From the NCBI RefSeq assembly GCF_019670125.1, contig NZ_AP023033.1, positions 814,501-878,500 of the forward strand: DNA of 64,000 bases. The letters are read 5' to 3'. Source of the stretch: Agarivorans aestuarii (GTDB lineage Bacteria > Pseudomonadota > Gammaproteobacteria > Enterobacterales > Celerinatantimonadaceae). Positions 28,329-35,988 of the stretch are shown piece after piece. Each line of letters starts with the position of its first letter. Within the stretch, counting starts at the first letter, position 1. The notes beneath the pieces were generated by a model, which saw nothing but the letters and a program-made list of their open reading frames with translations, was not told the DNA's origin and did no database searches. The translations under genes and the position numbers were made by a program.

Positions 28329-29408
28329 ATGGAAATCGCCAACGCGCATGTTTCCTTATCGGCCTTAAAACACAACTACGCAGTATTAAAGCAGCGGGCG
28401 CCAAGCAGTAAGATTTTGGTAGTAATTAAAGCCAATGCTTATGGCCACGGAATGTTGCAAGTGGCAGAGGCCCTGTCGGAACTCGCCGATGGTTTTGCGG
28501 TAGCTCGCAGTAAAGAAGCTATTGCGCTGCGAAAGGCCGGGATAGATTCACATATTCTGGTGCTTGAAGGTTTTTTTGATGGGGCAGAAGCGCAAGCCTT
28601 AGCCAAGCATAATGTTGCTACTGTGATTCATAGCGAGCAGCAGTTGGAAGTGGTAGAAGGCTTGTCCTTAGCACAAGCCCTAGAGACCTGGGTAAAACTT
28701 GATACTGGCATGCACCGCTTAGGCCTACTGCCAAAGCAGTTTAAGTCTTTGTTGCCGCGCATTCGAGCTTGCCAGAATATTCAAACACCTTTCAAATTAA
28801 TTAGTCACTTTGCCTGCGCCGATGAAGTAGAGCATCCCTTAACTTCTCAGCAAATCATTGCGTTTAATGACTTAAGCAAAGAGCTTGATGTTGAATGCTC
28901 GTTAGCTAATTCGGCCGGTATTCTTCTTTGGCCAGAGGCTCATTCCCAATGGAACCGTCCTGGGATTTCCATGTATGGTATTTCTCCTCAAGTAGATAAT
29001 AGTGGTGCAGACTTTGGTTTGATTCCCGCTATGACCTTGCAAACAAACCTTATTGCAGTGCGCGAGCATCCAAAAGGTGAGTCAGTAGGCTATGGCGCTA
29101 CTTGGCAGTCCAAACAAGATACTCGTTTAGGTGTGGTGGCTATGGGCTATGGAGACGGCTATCCCCGCAGTGCGCCTAATGGAACACCAGTTTGGTTAAA
29201 TGGTCGATTGGTACCTGTCGTTGGCAGGGTATCTATGGACATGCTGTGTGTTGACCTTGGCCCTGATTGTAAGGATAAGGTAGGCGACAAGGTGATACTT
29301 TGGGGGCCAGAGCTGCCAGTTGAAACCATCGCCAAGGCGGTAGGCACTATTGCTTATGAGTTAGTCACTAAGTTGACATCAAGAGTTCGCATAACTTACA
29401 CAAACTAG
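28329..29408 (+). CDS. alr: Alanine racemase
   Basis: PLP-dependent racemase making D-alanine for peptidoglycan, 359 residues. The PLP lysine is in LVVIKANAYGHGM (Lys34), and the second catalytic tyrosine is in SVGYGATWQ near 260, with MGYGDGYPRSAPNG downstream. The TAG stop (29406-29408) lies inside the left end of a 270-bp repeat element, so the present stop codon is supplied at the junction with that element. Confidence 0.96.
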   Translation: MEIANAHVSLSALKHNYAVLKQRAPSSKILVVIKANAYGHGMLQVAEALSELADGFAVARSKEAIALRKAGIDSHILVLEGFFDGAEAQALAKHNVATVIHSEQQLEVVEGLSLAQALETWVKLDTGMHRLGLLPKQFKSLLPRIRACQNIQTPFKLISHFACADEVEHPLTSQQIIAFNDLSKELDVECSLANSAGILLWPEAHSQWNRPGISMYGISPQVDNSGADFGLIPAMTLQTNLIAVREHPKGESVGYGATWQSKQDTRLGVVAMGYGDGYPRSAPNGTPVWLNGRLVPVVGRVSMDMLCVDLGPDCKDKVGDKVILWGPELPVETIAKAVGTIAYELVTKLTSRVRITYTN

Positions 29409-29673
29409 GGTCTGTAGATCTTTGCTGATGGTTTTTGCAGCAATTAATTAGCCATTTAGGCAAGGCAGTGAGTGTGCGGTTAAGTGGGCTTAATAATCAC
29501 TCGCTAACGCTGAATAAATGGCTAAGAAATGCTGCCCGAAGGGTTCGGATAAGCGAACTGTACTCTTTGTTAAGCACTTCTTGCTTAGCCCACTAGGCTT
29601 CTAAGTGCTCGCCGCGATTAAAGCCCGCTTATCTCGAACAAAATTTCAACACCAAAGATTAACAGACCCTAGT
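29404..29673 (+). repeat. 270-bp MITE-like repeat, copy 1
   Basis: This 270-bp sequence is repeated at 61334-61603 with five base differences (about 98% identity). The ends are inverted repeats: ACTAGGGTCTGTAGATCTTT on the left and, read inward, ACTAGGGTCTGTTAATCTTT on the right. CTAG flanks both ends and may be the target duplication or part of the element. Inside, two blocks (about 29447-29466 and 29518-29540) form an imperfect long hairpin (GCAGCA...TTAGCCATTTA). No ORF of useful length is present, so this resembles a non-autonomous miniature element. Together with flanking bases it fills most of the 431-bp gap between alr and the peroxiredoxin gene. Confidence 0.8.
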
Positions 29674-29733
29674 ATTTACAAGTTCATCAAATTAGGCTAT
29701 TAATTGGGTGCTGAATTATTAATCTGTATTTTG

Positions 29734-29770
29734 ATAGGTTTGACCTATTGAATTAATTGATTAGATCAAT
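29734..29770 (+). promoter_or_regulatory. OxyR binding site upstream of the peroxiredoxin gene
   Basis: Four tetrads occur with exact 7-bp spacing: ATAG, CTAT, ATTG, CAAT, against the OxyR consensus ATAG-N7-CTAT-N7-ATAG-N7-CTAT. The first half, ATAGGTTTGACCTAT, also has the consensus internal T and A and is perfect; the second half ATTGATTAGATCAAT has two changes. It ends 69 bp before the start codon, a place suited to activation under peroxide stress. Confidence 0.8.
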
Positions 29771-29839
29771 TCGTCAATTCGACAATTTTAGCGCATTATT
29801 TATAACGAAATTGATAACCTATTTAACAAGGAATACGAA

Positions 29840-30445
29840 ATGAGTGTATTAGTTGGTCGTCCTGCTCCAGACTTTACTGCCGCTGCTGTTCTAGGTAACG
29901 GTGAAATTGTTGATGCCTTTACGTTAAGTGAGCACATCAAAGGTAAAGCTGCGGTAGTATTCTTCTACCCACTAGATTTTACTTTTGTTTGTCCTTCTGA
30001 GTTGATCGCTTTTGATCACCGTTTTCAAGATTTTCAAGATAAAGGCGTTGAAGTAATCGGTGTATCTATCGATTCTCAGTTCTCTCACAACGCATGGCGT
30101 AACACTGCTATTGAAGATGGCGGTATCGGTCAAGTTAAATACCCACTAGTAGCAGATGTTAAACACGAAATCTGTAAAGCTTATGATGTAGAGCATCCAG
30201 AAGCTGGCGTAGCTTTCCGTGGTTCTTTCCTAATCGACACTAACGGTGTTGTTCGTCACCAAGTAGTGAACGACCTACCATTAGGCCGTAACATTGATGA
30301 AATGCTACGTATGGTTGACGCATTAAACTTCCACGAGAAGCACGGCGAAGTATGTCCTGCTCAATGGGAAGAAGGTAAAGAAGGTATGGACGCAAGCCCA
30401 GAAGGTGTTGCTAAGTACTTATCTGCTAACGCTGAAGGCCTATAA
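29840..30445 (+). CDS. Typical 2-Cys peroxiredoxin
   Basis: A 201-residue thiol peroxidase of the AhpC/Prx1 group. The peroxidatic Cys51 is in the PLDFTFVCPSE motif and the resolving Cys172 is in HGEVCPAQW. The conserved GVSIDSQFSHNAWRN is present, and the C-terminus is the eukaryote-like YF-helix type, here without an exact YF pair. No ahpF is adjacent, so reduction probably comes from thioredoxin. AAGGAA precedes the ATG. An OxyR-like operator upstream indicates peroxide induction. Confidence 0.95.
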   Translation: MSVLVGRPAPDFTAAAVLGNGEIVDAFTLSEHIKGKAAVVFFYPLDFTFVCPSELIAFDHRFQDFQDKGVEVIGVSIDSQFSHNAWRNTAIEDGGIGQVKYPLVADVKHEICKAYDVEHPEAGVAFRGSFLIDTNGVVRHQVVNDLPLGRNIDEMLRMVDALNFHEKHGEVCPAQWEEGKEGMDASPEGVAKYLSANAEGL

Positions 30446-30475
30446 TAAGCCGCTGCTTGGTTAGAGTATAAAATG

Positions 30476-30502
30476 AAAAAGCCCGCAACAGCGGGCTTTT
30501 TT
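30476..30502. terminator. Bidirectional terminator between peroxiredoxin and cheX
   Basis: AAAAAGCCCGC and GCGGGCTTTTTT with a 4-5 nt loop have A and T tracts on both sides, so the hairpin can serve both convergent genes. Confidence 0.9.
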
Positions 30503-30518
30503 GTATCTGTCGTATAGG

Positions 30519-30986
30519 CTAAGTATTTTCGAAGCAAATCTCGATGGTGGCGTGACCATGGATTGAGGTGAAAGGAATTAACACCTTAGGCCCTTCGGTT
30601 TTGTGGGTGATAGTATGAGACGGACCTGACACTACCACGGGAGTAGCCATATCAAAATCGTAGCCATCTTCGGCTAGCAAGCGCTTAGCGCCACCCGTTA
30701 CCATGTTGGTAATTTCACCCACCATGTCGGTGACTTCTTCATTAATTGATTCTGGCGCTTCACCTAACATGCGGCGCATAATTTCAATAGCCAAGCCCTT
30801 ATCAAAACTAATTGATAGAGAACCTTTAGTTTGTGGGCCAACCATACCAATCAGTCCAGAAACATCGCCGCGTGCAATTTCATCTTTTTTAAGCCCTGGT
30901 TTACCTGGCTTAAGCTCTAGTTGAGCCATGGTTTCGAGCACGTTTAAAAGAGACTTTAGAAAAGGGTTAACAAAATTTACGTCCAT
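30519..30986 (-). CDS. cheX: CheX-family chemotaxis phosphatase-like protein
   Basis: A 155-residue CheC/CheX-family protein. DVNFVNPFLKSLLNVLETMAQ and EEVTDMVGEITNMVTGGAKRLL are typical; the second is the E-x2-N phosphatase helix (EITN) that acts on CheY-P in characterised members. MDVNFVNPF is taken as the start; a longer reading would begin at TTG. The gene is alone on the minus strand and no che operon is in the window, so its role in chemotaxis is inferred. Confidence 0.82.
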   Translation of the reverse strand: MDVNFVNPFLKSLLNVLETMAQLELKPGKPGLKKDEIARGDVSGLIGMVGPQTKGSLSISFDKGLAIEIMRRMLGEAPESINEEVTDMVGEITNMVTGGAKRLLAEDGYDFDMATPVVVSGPSHTITHKTEGPKVLIPFTSIHGHATIEICFENT

Positions 30987-31202
30987 AGTGACCGATAACT
31001 TCCTACTGTGGGTGATTTGGGTCAAATTTAAATCAAGTGCTTAAGTAGACTGATGACCAAAGTCACAAAAACTATTGAGAATTATTATAAGAATCGCACG
31101 AGATCCGATGAGCTGCAACTATTAGTCATATTTTTAAGAAGTGTTTCACTGAATCGTTGAGAGTCAGTTGATATTCTCATTTTTATCCATTCAGCTTTCT
31201 GC

Positions 31203-32024
31203 TCATTTATAGTTGCTATGGATTATCGTCGTGAAAAGCCTAAAAAAGTAATAACGGGTGCCGTTGGTTCTCCAAGCGGCTAATTCAAAGGTTCGCTGTA
31301 GGTTATTACACAGGGCCCAAGTTCCACCTCCTTTATATAAATCTCTCCAGTGCTTTTTGAACACCTTTAAGCGCCTGTAAAAAATGTACTGCCAGCGGCC
31401 AGACTCGTTACCTTGATTTGCTCTGCGAAACCACTCTAATGGTTTCGTAATAAACTTACAGCGATGACCTCTGGCAAGTCGAGTGAGGAACAAATTATAG
31501 TCTTCTGCAATAACCTGTGAATCAAAACCTTTAGCCTCAATGAAATCCTTTCGTTTTACTAACCAGCTTGAAGGAACAATATTTGAATCTATTAGGCTAT
31601 CACTCATACTAAGATAAAGTGGCTAAGCGTTGCAGGTTTCACTAGCTTCACCTTCTTGAGAAAAGATATTGGTAGCGCAGTGACAGTCAGAGAGTTCGGG
31701 TTCGCTGTCCATTATCTCTTGTTGAAGTGCTAGTTTGTGTTTATCCCAATAATCATCAGCATCTAGAAATGCGATGAATTCACCTTTTGCAGCTTTAACA
31801 CCGTTATTTCGTGCTTCGGCTATTCCCAAATTACTGGGATGGTCAACAATAGTAGCCACCGAACTAAATTGCTCTAGGTATTCTCGCGCTTTCTTGTTAA
31901 AACCATCACTCACAATGATTGATTCTAGCGCTGGCTGAGTTTGTTCGATTACAGCGTTTACTGCTTTGGAAATAAACTGCTGATTATTAAAATATGGGAT
32001 CACCACCGAGGTTTTGGCTTCCAT
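31203..32024 (-). pseudogene. Family 2 glycosyltransferase interrupted by an in-frame TAG
   Basis: Two parts lie in the same frame: 31623-32024, with the GT-A nucleotide-binding start TSVVIPYFNNQQFISKAV and the metal-binding FLDADDYW, and 31203-31607, which continues with SSWLVKRKDFIEAKGFDSQV and EDYNLFLTRLARGHRCKFI. Between them a single TAG (31623-31625) follows TCNA; the five next codons (PLYLS) read through into the second part. The full chain would be about 273 residues. A single base change restores the reading frame, so this is a recent nonsense mutation, a sequencing error or, less likely, readthrough. No sugar pathway genes adjoin it. Confidence 0.8.
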
Positions 32025-32218
32025 TCTTTCTTCCTTGAAAGTTTTATCTCAAAAGTCAGGTTGTATTCAGTTGTTGCTAGTTTACAGATTCCGGACTACC
32101 AGCTAAGGAAAGTTGAGCAAGTGACTTAAGATAAGTTTATCGGTGATGCTGGCGTGGAGTTTGAAATTGCATGCCCAACAGGCCTTACTTGTTGGATGGT
32201 TACATACAAGGAAGTGAA

Positions 32219-32809
32219 ATGAAGAAATTAATCGCTGCAGCTTTGCTTTTCGCTCTTTTTGAAGGCGCTGTTTATGCTGCAGCAGAGATAAACCATGATG
32301 AAATGTTTGCGCTCAACTTTGAAGGACCTGATTATTTGCGCACTATTCGCTATACCGAACCATTTCGGGAAGGCGACGAATGGAATATGGGCTCAGTGGT
32401 GCATGATAAAACCGTTTACCATAATGGCTGGATAACAGTATTTGATGGCGAGCTTGAGTTGAGAAAACAAGCGCATGGTAGGGTTTTGGTTTACCCAAAC
32501 GCTGAGCAGTTGGCGGCAAGCAATTGGTCTATTTCACTCACTATTAAGCCTGACTTAAGTGGCTCTTTTATAGATAAAAGTGGAGCAGAAGTGCATGAGT
32601 TTGTTGGTGAGTTTGCAAGGCTCCCAGAACCATTGAAAGACAGCTCAATTAATGGCTATTCGAATTGGCAGTTGGCTTTTAGTGTTGCACCTAAGCACGG
32701 CGTTTACTCTGTTAATGGAAAGCAGCGTTATGAAGGTAAAGTTATTGGCAGTGCCAGCTGGTTAGCCGAGTGGGTTAAAACTGGCGAATTTCAATTTGTA
32801 CTTGAATAA
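32219..32809 (+). CDS. Secreted protein of unknown function
   Basis: A 196-residue protein with a signal peptide (MKKLIAAALLFALFEGAVYA). I do not recognise the family. The mature part is aromatic-rich and probably beta-structured (ALNFEGPDYLRTIRYTEPFREG, VYHNGWITVFDGELEL). It has no cysteine in the mature part. The start ATG 32219 is 5 bp after AAGGAAG; an upstream extension to 32171 would bury the signal peptide. It is the last gene before dusA and the island. Confidence 0.7.
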   Translation: MKKLIAAALLFALFEGAVYAAAEINHDEMFALNFEGPDYLRTIRYTEPFREGDEWNMGSVVHDKTVYHNGWITVFDGELELRKQAHGRVLVYPNAEQLAASNWSISLTIKPDLSGSFIDKSGAEVHEFVGEFARLPEPLKDSSINGYSNWQLAFSVAPKHGVYSVNGKQRYEGKVIGSASWLAEWVKTGEFQFVLE

Positions 32810-32870
32810 GCAAAGCCTAATTAGAGCAAGTATTCCCCGACATTATTGGTCAATACCCGTTCAGCCGTAG

Positions 32871-32876
32871 TATAAT
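32871..32876 (+). promoter_or_regulatory. Stranded native dusA promoter (-10 box)
   Basis: TATAAT is 121 bp before the original dusA ATG, with a poor -35 (TTGGTC, 19-bp spacer). This would have driven dusA before the island separated it from the gene body 12.8 kb away. Confidence 0.35.
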
Positions 32877-32996
32877 TGCTGGCTGAGTTAATTTAACTCG
32901 ACTATTTGTAAGCATTTAATAACGGCTAGCTTAAATAAGCTTAGCTTTAAAGTTTAGTGCTTTGATCTTGCAGCTTTTTATTATTATGTTGAACCC

Positions 32997-33068
32997 ATGA
33001 CCCAAGTTTCACCTTTCCAAGCTCATCGTTTTTCTGTTGCTCCAATGCTCGATTGGACTGATTTTTAA
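32997..33068 (+). pseudogene. dusA: 5' fragment of dusA left of the genomic island
   Basis: ATG 32997 opens a 23-codon remnant beginning [18 protein letters not shown] and continuing DWTD, then Phe and TAA supplied by island DNA. The [12 protein letters not shown] part repeats in the intact dusA at 45804-45838. This is the original N-terminus of dihydrouridine synthase A, cut off by integration. Confidence 0.9.
33027..33061 (+). repeat. attL of the dusA island
   Basis: A 35-bp sequence matches 45804-45838 at 32 positions. The last 17 bases, ATGCTCGATTGGACTGA (33045-33061), are identical in both copies and are the likely crossover core. The three mismatches are at third codon positions of dusA, as expected if the island carries its own version of the target. 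Confidence 0.9.
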
Positions 33069-33114
33069 TAAAAAACATTAAATAACAGTGCTTTATATTT
33101 CTCTTTTCGATTTT

Positions 33115-33194
33115 GGGGGCAAATAGGGGGTAAATACTAAATACTGTCTTGTTACGTCCTTCACACTACCTTCAAACCCCATAATATTGCCCCC
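33115..33194. repeat. GGGGGCAAAT-type repeats at the island's left end
   Basis: GGGGGCAAAT (33115-33124), GGGGGTAAAT (33126-33135) and an inverted ATTGCCCCC (33186-33194) lie within 130 bp of attL. The same motif occurs in the right end at 45654-45694. They look like arm-type sites for the integrase or binding sites for a directionality factor. The remainder of 33069-33308 is AT-rich with poly-A/T tracts and no gene. Confidence 0.6.
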
Positions 33195-33308
33195 TCAAAA
33201 AAAAATCGACTTTTTTGCAAAATAAATTTGGATTTACTCAAAATACTTTGTAATAACTTTGGGTATGGGCAATTTTGCTTATACGTTCACGTCACTATAG
33301 AGGTAAAG

Positions 33309-33602
33309 ATGGCAGGACGTAATACTCGCAGCACCAATAATCTCCTATCCACTAAATCAATGCTTGCTGGAATGTTTGGAATGAAGCCTTGTGTCTCTTT
33401 AGAAGAGGTAACAGAAGAGTTCTTGGATATATCTTTCAGTACGGCGCAACGTAAAGCCCGACTGAATGAACTTCCTTTTCCATGTTTTCGCTTGGGAATG
33501 AGCCAAAAGTCCCCTTGGTTCATCAATCTAAACGATCTTGCTGAGTATATAGAAATGCGTAGTTCGGAAGCACGTACGGTATGGAAGAGGGCGATGGTAT
33601 GA
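33309..33602 (+). CDS. Pyocin activator PrtN-family regulator
   Basis: A 97-residue protein. The motifs VSLEEVTEEFLDISFSTAQR, LPFPCFRLGMSQKSPWF and INLNDLAEYIEMR follow the PrtN family (PF11112) pattern: a plan-V helix, a conserved SQKS turn and a final D-L-A-x-Y-I-D-like helix. PrtN in Pseudomonas activates pyocin genes; related short proteins are common in islands and phages and may act as directionality factors. ATG 33309 follows GAGGTAAAG; an upstream in-frame start at 33228 is less likely. It overlaps the next gene by 4 bp (ATGA). Confidence 0.7.
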   Translation: MAGRNTRSTNNLLSTKSMLAGMFGMKPCVSLEEVTEEFLDISFSTAQRKARLNELPFPCFRLGMSQKSPWFINLNDLAEYIEMRSSEARTVWKRAMV

Positions 33603-33892
33603 ACCTTGGTAATATGATCATTCTCAACCCAATGCTCTTAGTGCCAAATGATGACAAAGTCATGTTGGAGGACTTCGTTCGTGGTTTAGTTCATAGCCCT
33701 TATTTTGCGCAATTAGTTTTGAACTTGTTACGAGACGATAGGGTTAGCTCAGTAAATTTACGAGGGTTAATGAATGAAATGACAATGTTTGAGTCTTCAG
33801 GCTTTATGCGTTTTATTGAACTCTCTCAGTTTCATGGTATCGAGGAGCTATTTTCTCCAGTATTTATCTCTTTTTTACGACTAAAGAGGTAA
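33599..33892 (+). CDS. Small island protein of unknown function
   Basis: A 97-residue, mostly helical protein (MNLGNMIILNPMLLVPNDDK, DFVRGLVHSPYFAQLVLNLL). I recognise no family. The start ATG overlaps the stop of the PrtN-like gene (ATGA), with GAGGG about 9 bp upstream, so the two are translationally coupled. No cysteine, signal peptide or membrane helix is evident. Confidence 0.6.
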   Translation: MNLGNMIILNPMLLVPNDDKVMLEDFVRGLVHSPYFAQLVLNLLRDDRVSSVNLRGLMNEMTMFESSGFMRFIELSQFHGIEELFSPVFISFLRLKR

Positions 33893-34049
33893 TTAACTAT
33901 AGTACCATGATTGCCAAAAATGCACACTTTTCTAAAAAGTCAAATTATTTCTAATTTTTGAGTTGGTTTTGTGGTTCGCGTCACTTTTTGGTTTTGTTTT
34001 AATCTGATAGTATCTTCACCAGTTAATTCAATTAAGAGGTAAAAAACTA

Positions 34050-34433
34050 ATGAAAACAGATATTAAAAGGCAAAGTTTTGAGCAGATGCAGACTCTACGC
34101 GATCATCACCTTAAATATGTGGACTTTCATGCTGAGATGATTCATGGATTTACGGAGCACTTATTAACTATGGTGAATAGTGGAGATTTGTGTACGGAGG
34201 ACGAGCGTGACTTATCGACATTTGCTAGCCATTTGAACGAGGTTGTACATTGCGCCATGTTCGGTGGTATGTTGCCTGTTGAGACCGGAGAGTATCTTAT
34301 TTCTCGCCTGAGAGTGGAATTAATCAAAGCTCATGAAGAAGGTGATATTGGGGCTTTTGAGTGTTTGGAAGATATTTCTGAGTGGATGGAGGCGTTATTT
34401 GGTGTGGATTTTAACTTTTACAATTTGCACTAA
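34050..34433 (+). CDS. Small acidic island protein of unknown function
   Basis: A 127-residue helical protein with a good ribosome site (AAGAGG, 10 bp before ATG). Contains KYVDFHAEMIHGFTEHLL, LNEVVHCAMFGGMLPVETGE and EWMEALFGVDFNFYNLH; acidic overall, with several His. I do not recognise the family. It is preceded by an AT-rich 157-bp gap with its own likely promoter and followed by a bidirectional terminator. Confidence 0.6.
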   Translation: MKTDIKRQSFEQMQTLRDHHLKYVDFHAEMIHGFTEHLLTMVNSGDLCTEDERDLSTFASHLNEVVHCAMFGGMLPVETGEYLISRLRVELIKAHEEGDIGAFECLEDISEWMEALFGVDFNFYNLH

Positions 34434-34454
34434 TATGTAAAAGTTAGAACCTAT

Positions 34455-34479
34455 AAGCCCCTTTTATAGGGGCTTTTTT
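34455..34479. terminator. Bidirectional terminator between convergent island genes
   Basis: AAGCCCC (34455-34461) and GGGGCTT (34469-34475) with a 7-nt loop are followed by TTTT. The stop codon of the minus-strand HUH-like gene (34464-34466) lies in the loop. Confidence 0.8.
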
Positions 34480-35315
34480 CTAGCCTGATAAACCTTGTAT
34501 TTCAGTTTATCTACTTTCGCTTCATAATTTGCTGGAACTGCTAACTCCGACAGTTCTTCAAATGTCTTAATCAAACGATTTAGCTGGCGGTTGACTTGTA
34601 GTTGGTTGTTGTTATCAATTGCTTCAAACCATTTCTCAGCTTGTTTCTGCATTTTAATTATGAGCTTTTCAACGTGAAGTGATTCACTTACTTCCTGTTG
34701 TTGATACTTCCATGTTTCGAGTCGCTTCCCTCGGTTAAGTTCATAAGGCTTATATTGTTTGTGGTCTAAACCTGTATGTTTAAGCACTGCTGCGTTAAAT
34801 GCCTGTTTTAGCAAAGCGGTACACTTCTTCTGCTGGAGGACTCTCAACACCTTACCGTTTAAAACTTTTCCAATGATGAGATGAACGTGATCACCTGTGC
34901 CACGAACGCCAGACTGCTGTTGTTGATGCAATACAACGCGAATCTGAGACTTGAATAGTTTCAACTCTTCAGGTTTGAGTTCTAGTAGCTTACTGATTGC
35001 TAAGCAACAATCACTGATCATTGCTTTCCAATTTTCAGGTGTTGGTCGATGACCTTTTGGTAAGGTTAATACGTACTCCATCGCGTAGCTGGATAGAGGT
35101 CTTCCGCCCTTGCGGTTAAGGTGTTGTTTGACTCTGAATTGCTCCCCAACCAGAGCAATCCGCTGTGAGGTTTTTTCACTTCCAAATAGTGAAGTTATCG
35201 CTTCTGCGGTGCGGTGGTTGGGATGTTTCTTTGCTAATAGGTAACGTTCCCTTGCCACTACGCCATCAGAGCCATTTTTTACGGCCTCGGTTGTTATCGT
35301 CCAATTCTTAATCAT
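34464..35315 (-). CDS. Putative HUH-type replication/relaxase-like protein
   Basis: A basic 283-residue protein. The segment GTGDHVHLIIGKV (139-151) places His143-Val-His145 between hydrophobic strands, the HUH pattern of Rep proteins and relaxases; YVLTLPKGHRPT (81-92) looks like an earlier strand motif, and QYKPYELNRGKR (187-198) offers candidate catalytic tyrosines Tyr188 and Tyr191. The C-terminal third is helical. The family is not recognised with certainty. Together with the RepA-like ATPase it suggests replication or mobilisation of the excised island. It is divergent from the next small gene. Confidence 0.5.
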   Translation of the reverse strand: MIKNWTITTEAVKNGSDGVVARERYLLAKKHPNHRTAEAITSLFGSEKTSQRIALVGEQFRVKQHLNRKGGRPLSSYAMEYVLTLPKGHRPTPENWKAMISDCCLAISKLLELKPEELKLFKSQIRVVLHQQQQSGVRGTGDHVHLIIGKVLNGKVLRVLQQKKCTALLKQAFNAAVLKHTGLDHKQYKPYELNRGKRLETWKYQQQEVSESLHVEKLIIKMQKQAEKWFEAIDNNNQLQVNRQLNRLIKTFEELSELAVPANYEAKVDKLKYKVYQARKKPL

Positions 35316-35518
35316 GCTTTTCTTTTAGCATATTAATTTACCGAGTAAGAATGCAACAACCTACCTTAATGGTGTTGTATATACGGGTATTCCAGATAGG
35401 CCAACCTCATGCTTCGCTGAGTTTTTGGCCACTGGTGAGATTGGGATACCCCCTCTCAACTCCCCCCTCTAGAAAAAGTTGTACTACTTCTATTCAATTT
35501 GTATGTTTAAAGAAAACC

Positions 35519-35905
35519 ATGGAAAAACAATCTTTTGAGAAAAGCCTAGCTAGTAGTATTGCAACACCAAAATTGAAGTCAGAACAAATCCGCTTAGCAG
35601 TGTTGAAGCATTGCCAAAATTCTGGATTCATAAGCAAACAAGATCAGGAAGATAACTCATCTCGCTATGAGTGGTTGTTAGAAATCCTAGAGTTAAATTT
35701 GTTGTCACTTAATTTGCTAGATCAAATTATTTCAGATGTGAGTTACCCTCTATTTCCTTTGGACGTAAAAACTGAAATTGATGCTAAAGCTGCCTCAATT
35801 GTCAAAGATATTGCTAAAAGGGTTATGGCAACGGCTATCCAATATCCTTCCCCACATAGTGTTGATGATGCGTCTAGCCCAAAGCAAAAATTAGATATGA
35901 AATAA
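35519..35905 (+). CDS. Small protein of unknown function upstream of hsdM
   Basis: A 128-residue protein from ATG 35519 (MEKQSFEKSLASSIATPKLK). An open frame extends up to 35351, but that part is low in plausibility (proline/serine-rich) and lacks a ribosome site. The body is helical, leucine-rich in the middle (WLLEILELNLLSLNLLDQII) and has a polar end. No known domain. It ends 83 bp before hsdM on the same strand and could be a regulator or accessory of the restriction system; that is inference from position only. Confidence 0.5.
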   Translation: MEKQSFEKSLASSIATPKLKSEQIRLAVLKHCQNSGFISKQDQEDNSSRYEWLLEILELNLLSLNLLDQIISDVSYPLFPLDVKTEIDAKAASIVKDIAKRVMATAIQYPSPHSVDDASSPKQKLDMK

Positions 35906-35988
35906 CGTTCTACATATCAGACAGCTAGATACTACTCAGATATAATCCCCTGAATTATGCATATTGCAACTTCAGGTTTTTCTCTTTC

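Noticed and set aside
33228-33308. 27-codon N-terminal extension of the PrtN-like protein
   Set aside because: No ribosome site precedes it, while the ATG at 33309 has GAGG just upstream and gives the family's usual length.
35351-35518. 56-codon extension of the small gene before hsdM
   Set aside because: It has no ribosome site and its residues look random; ATG 35519 gives a more plausible protein.
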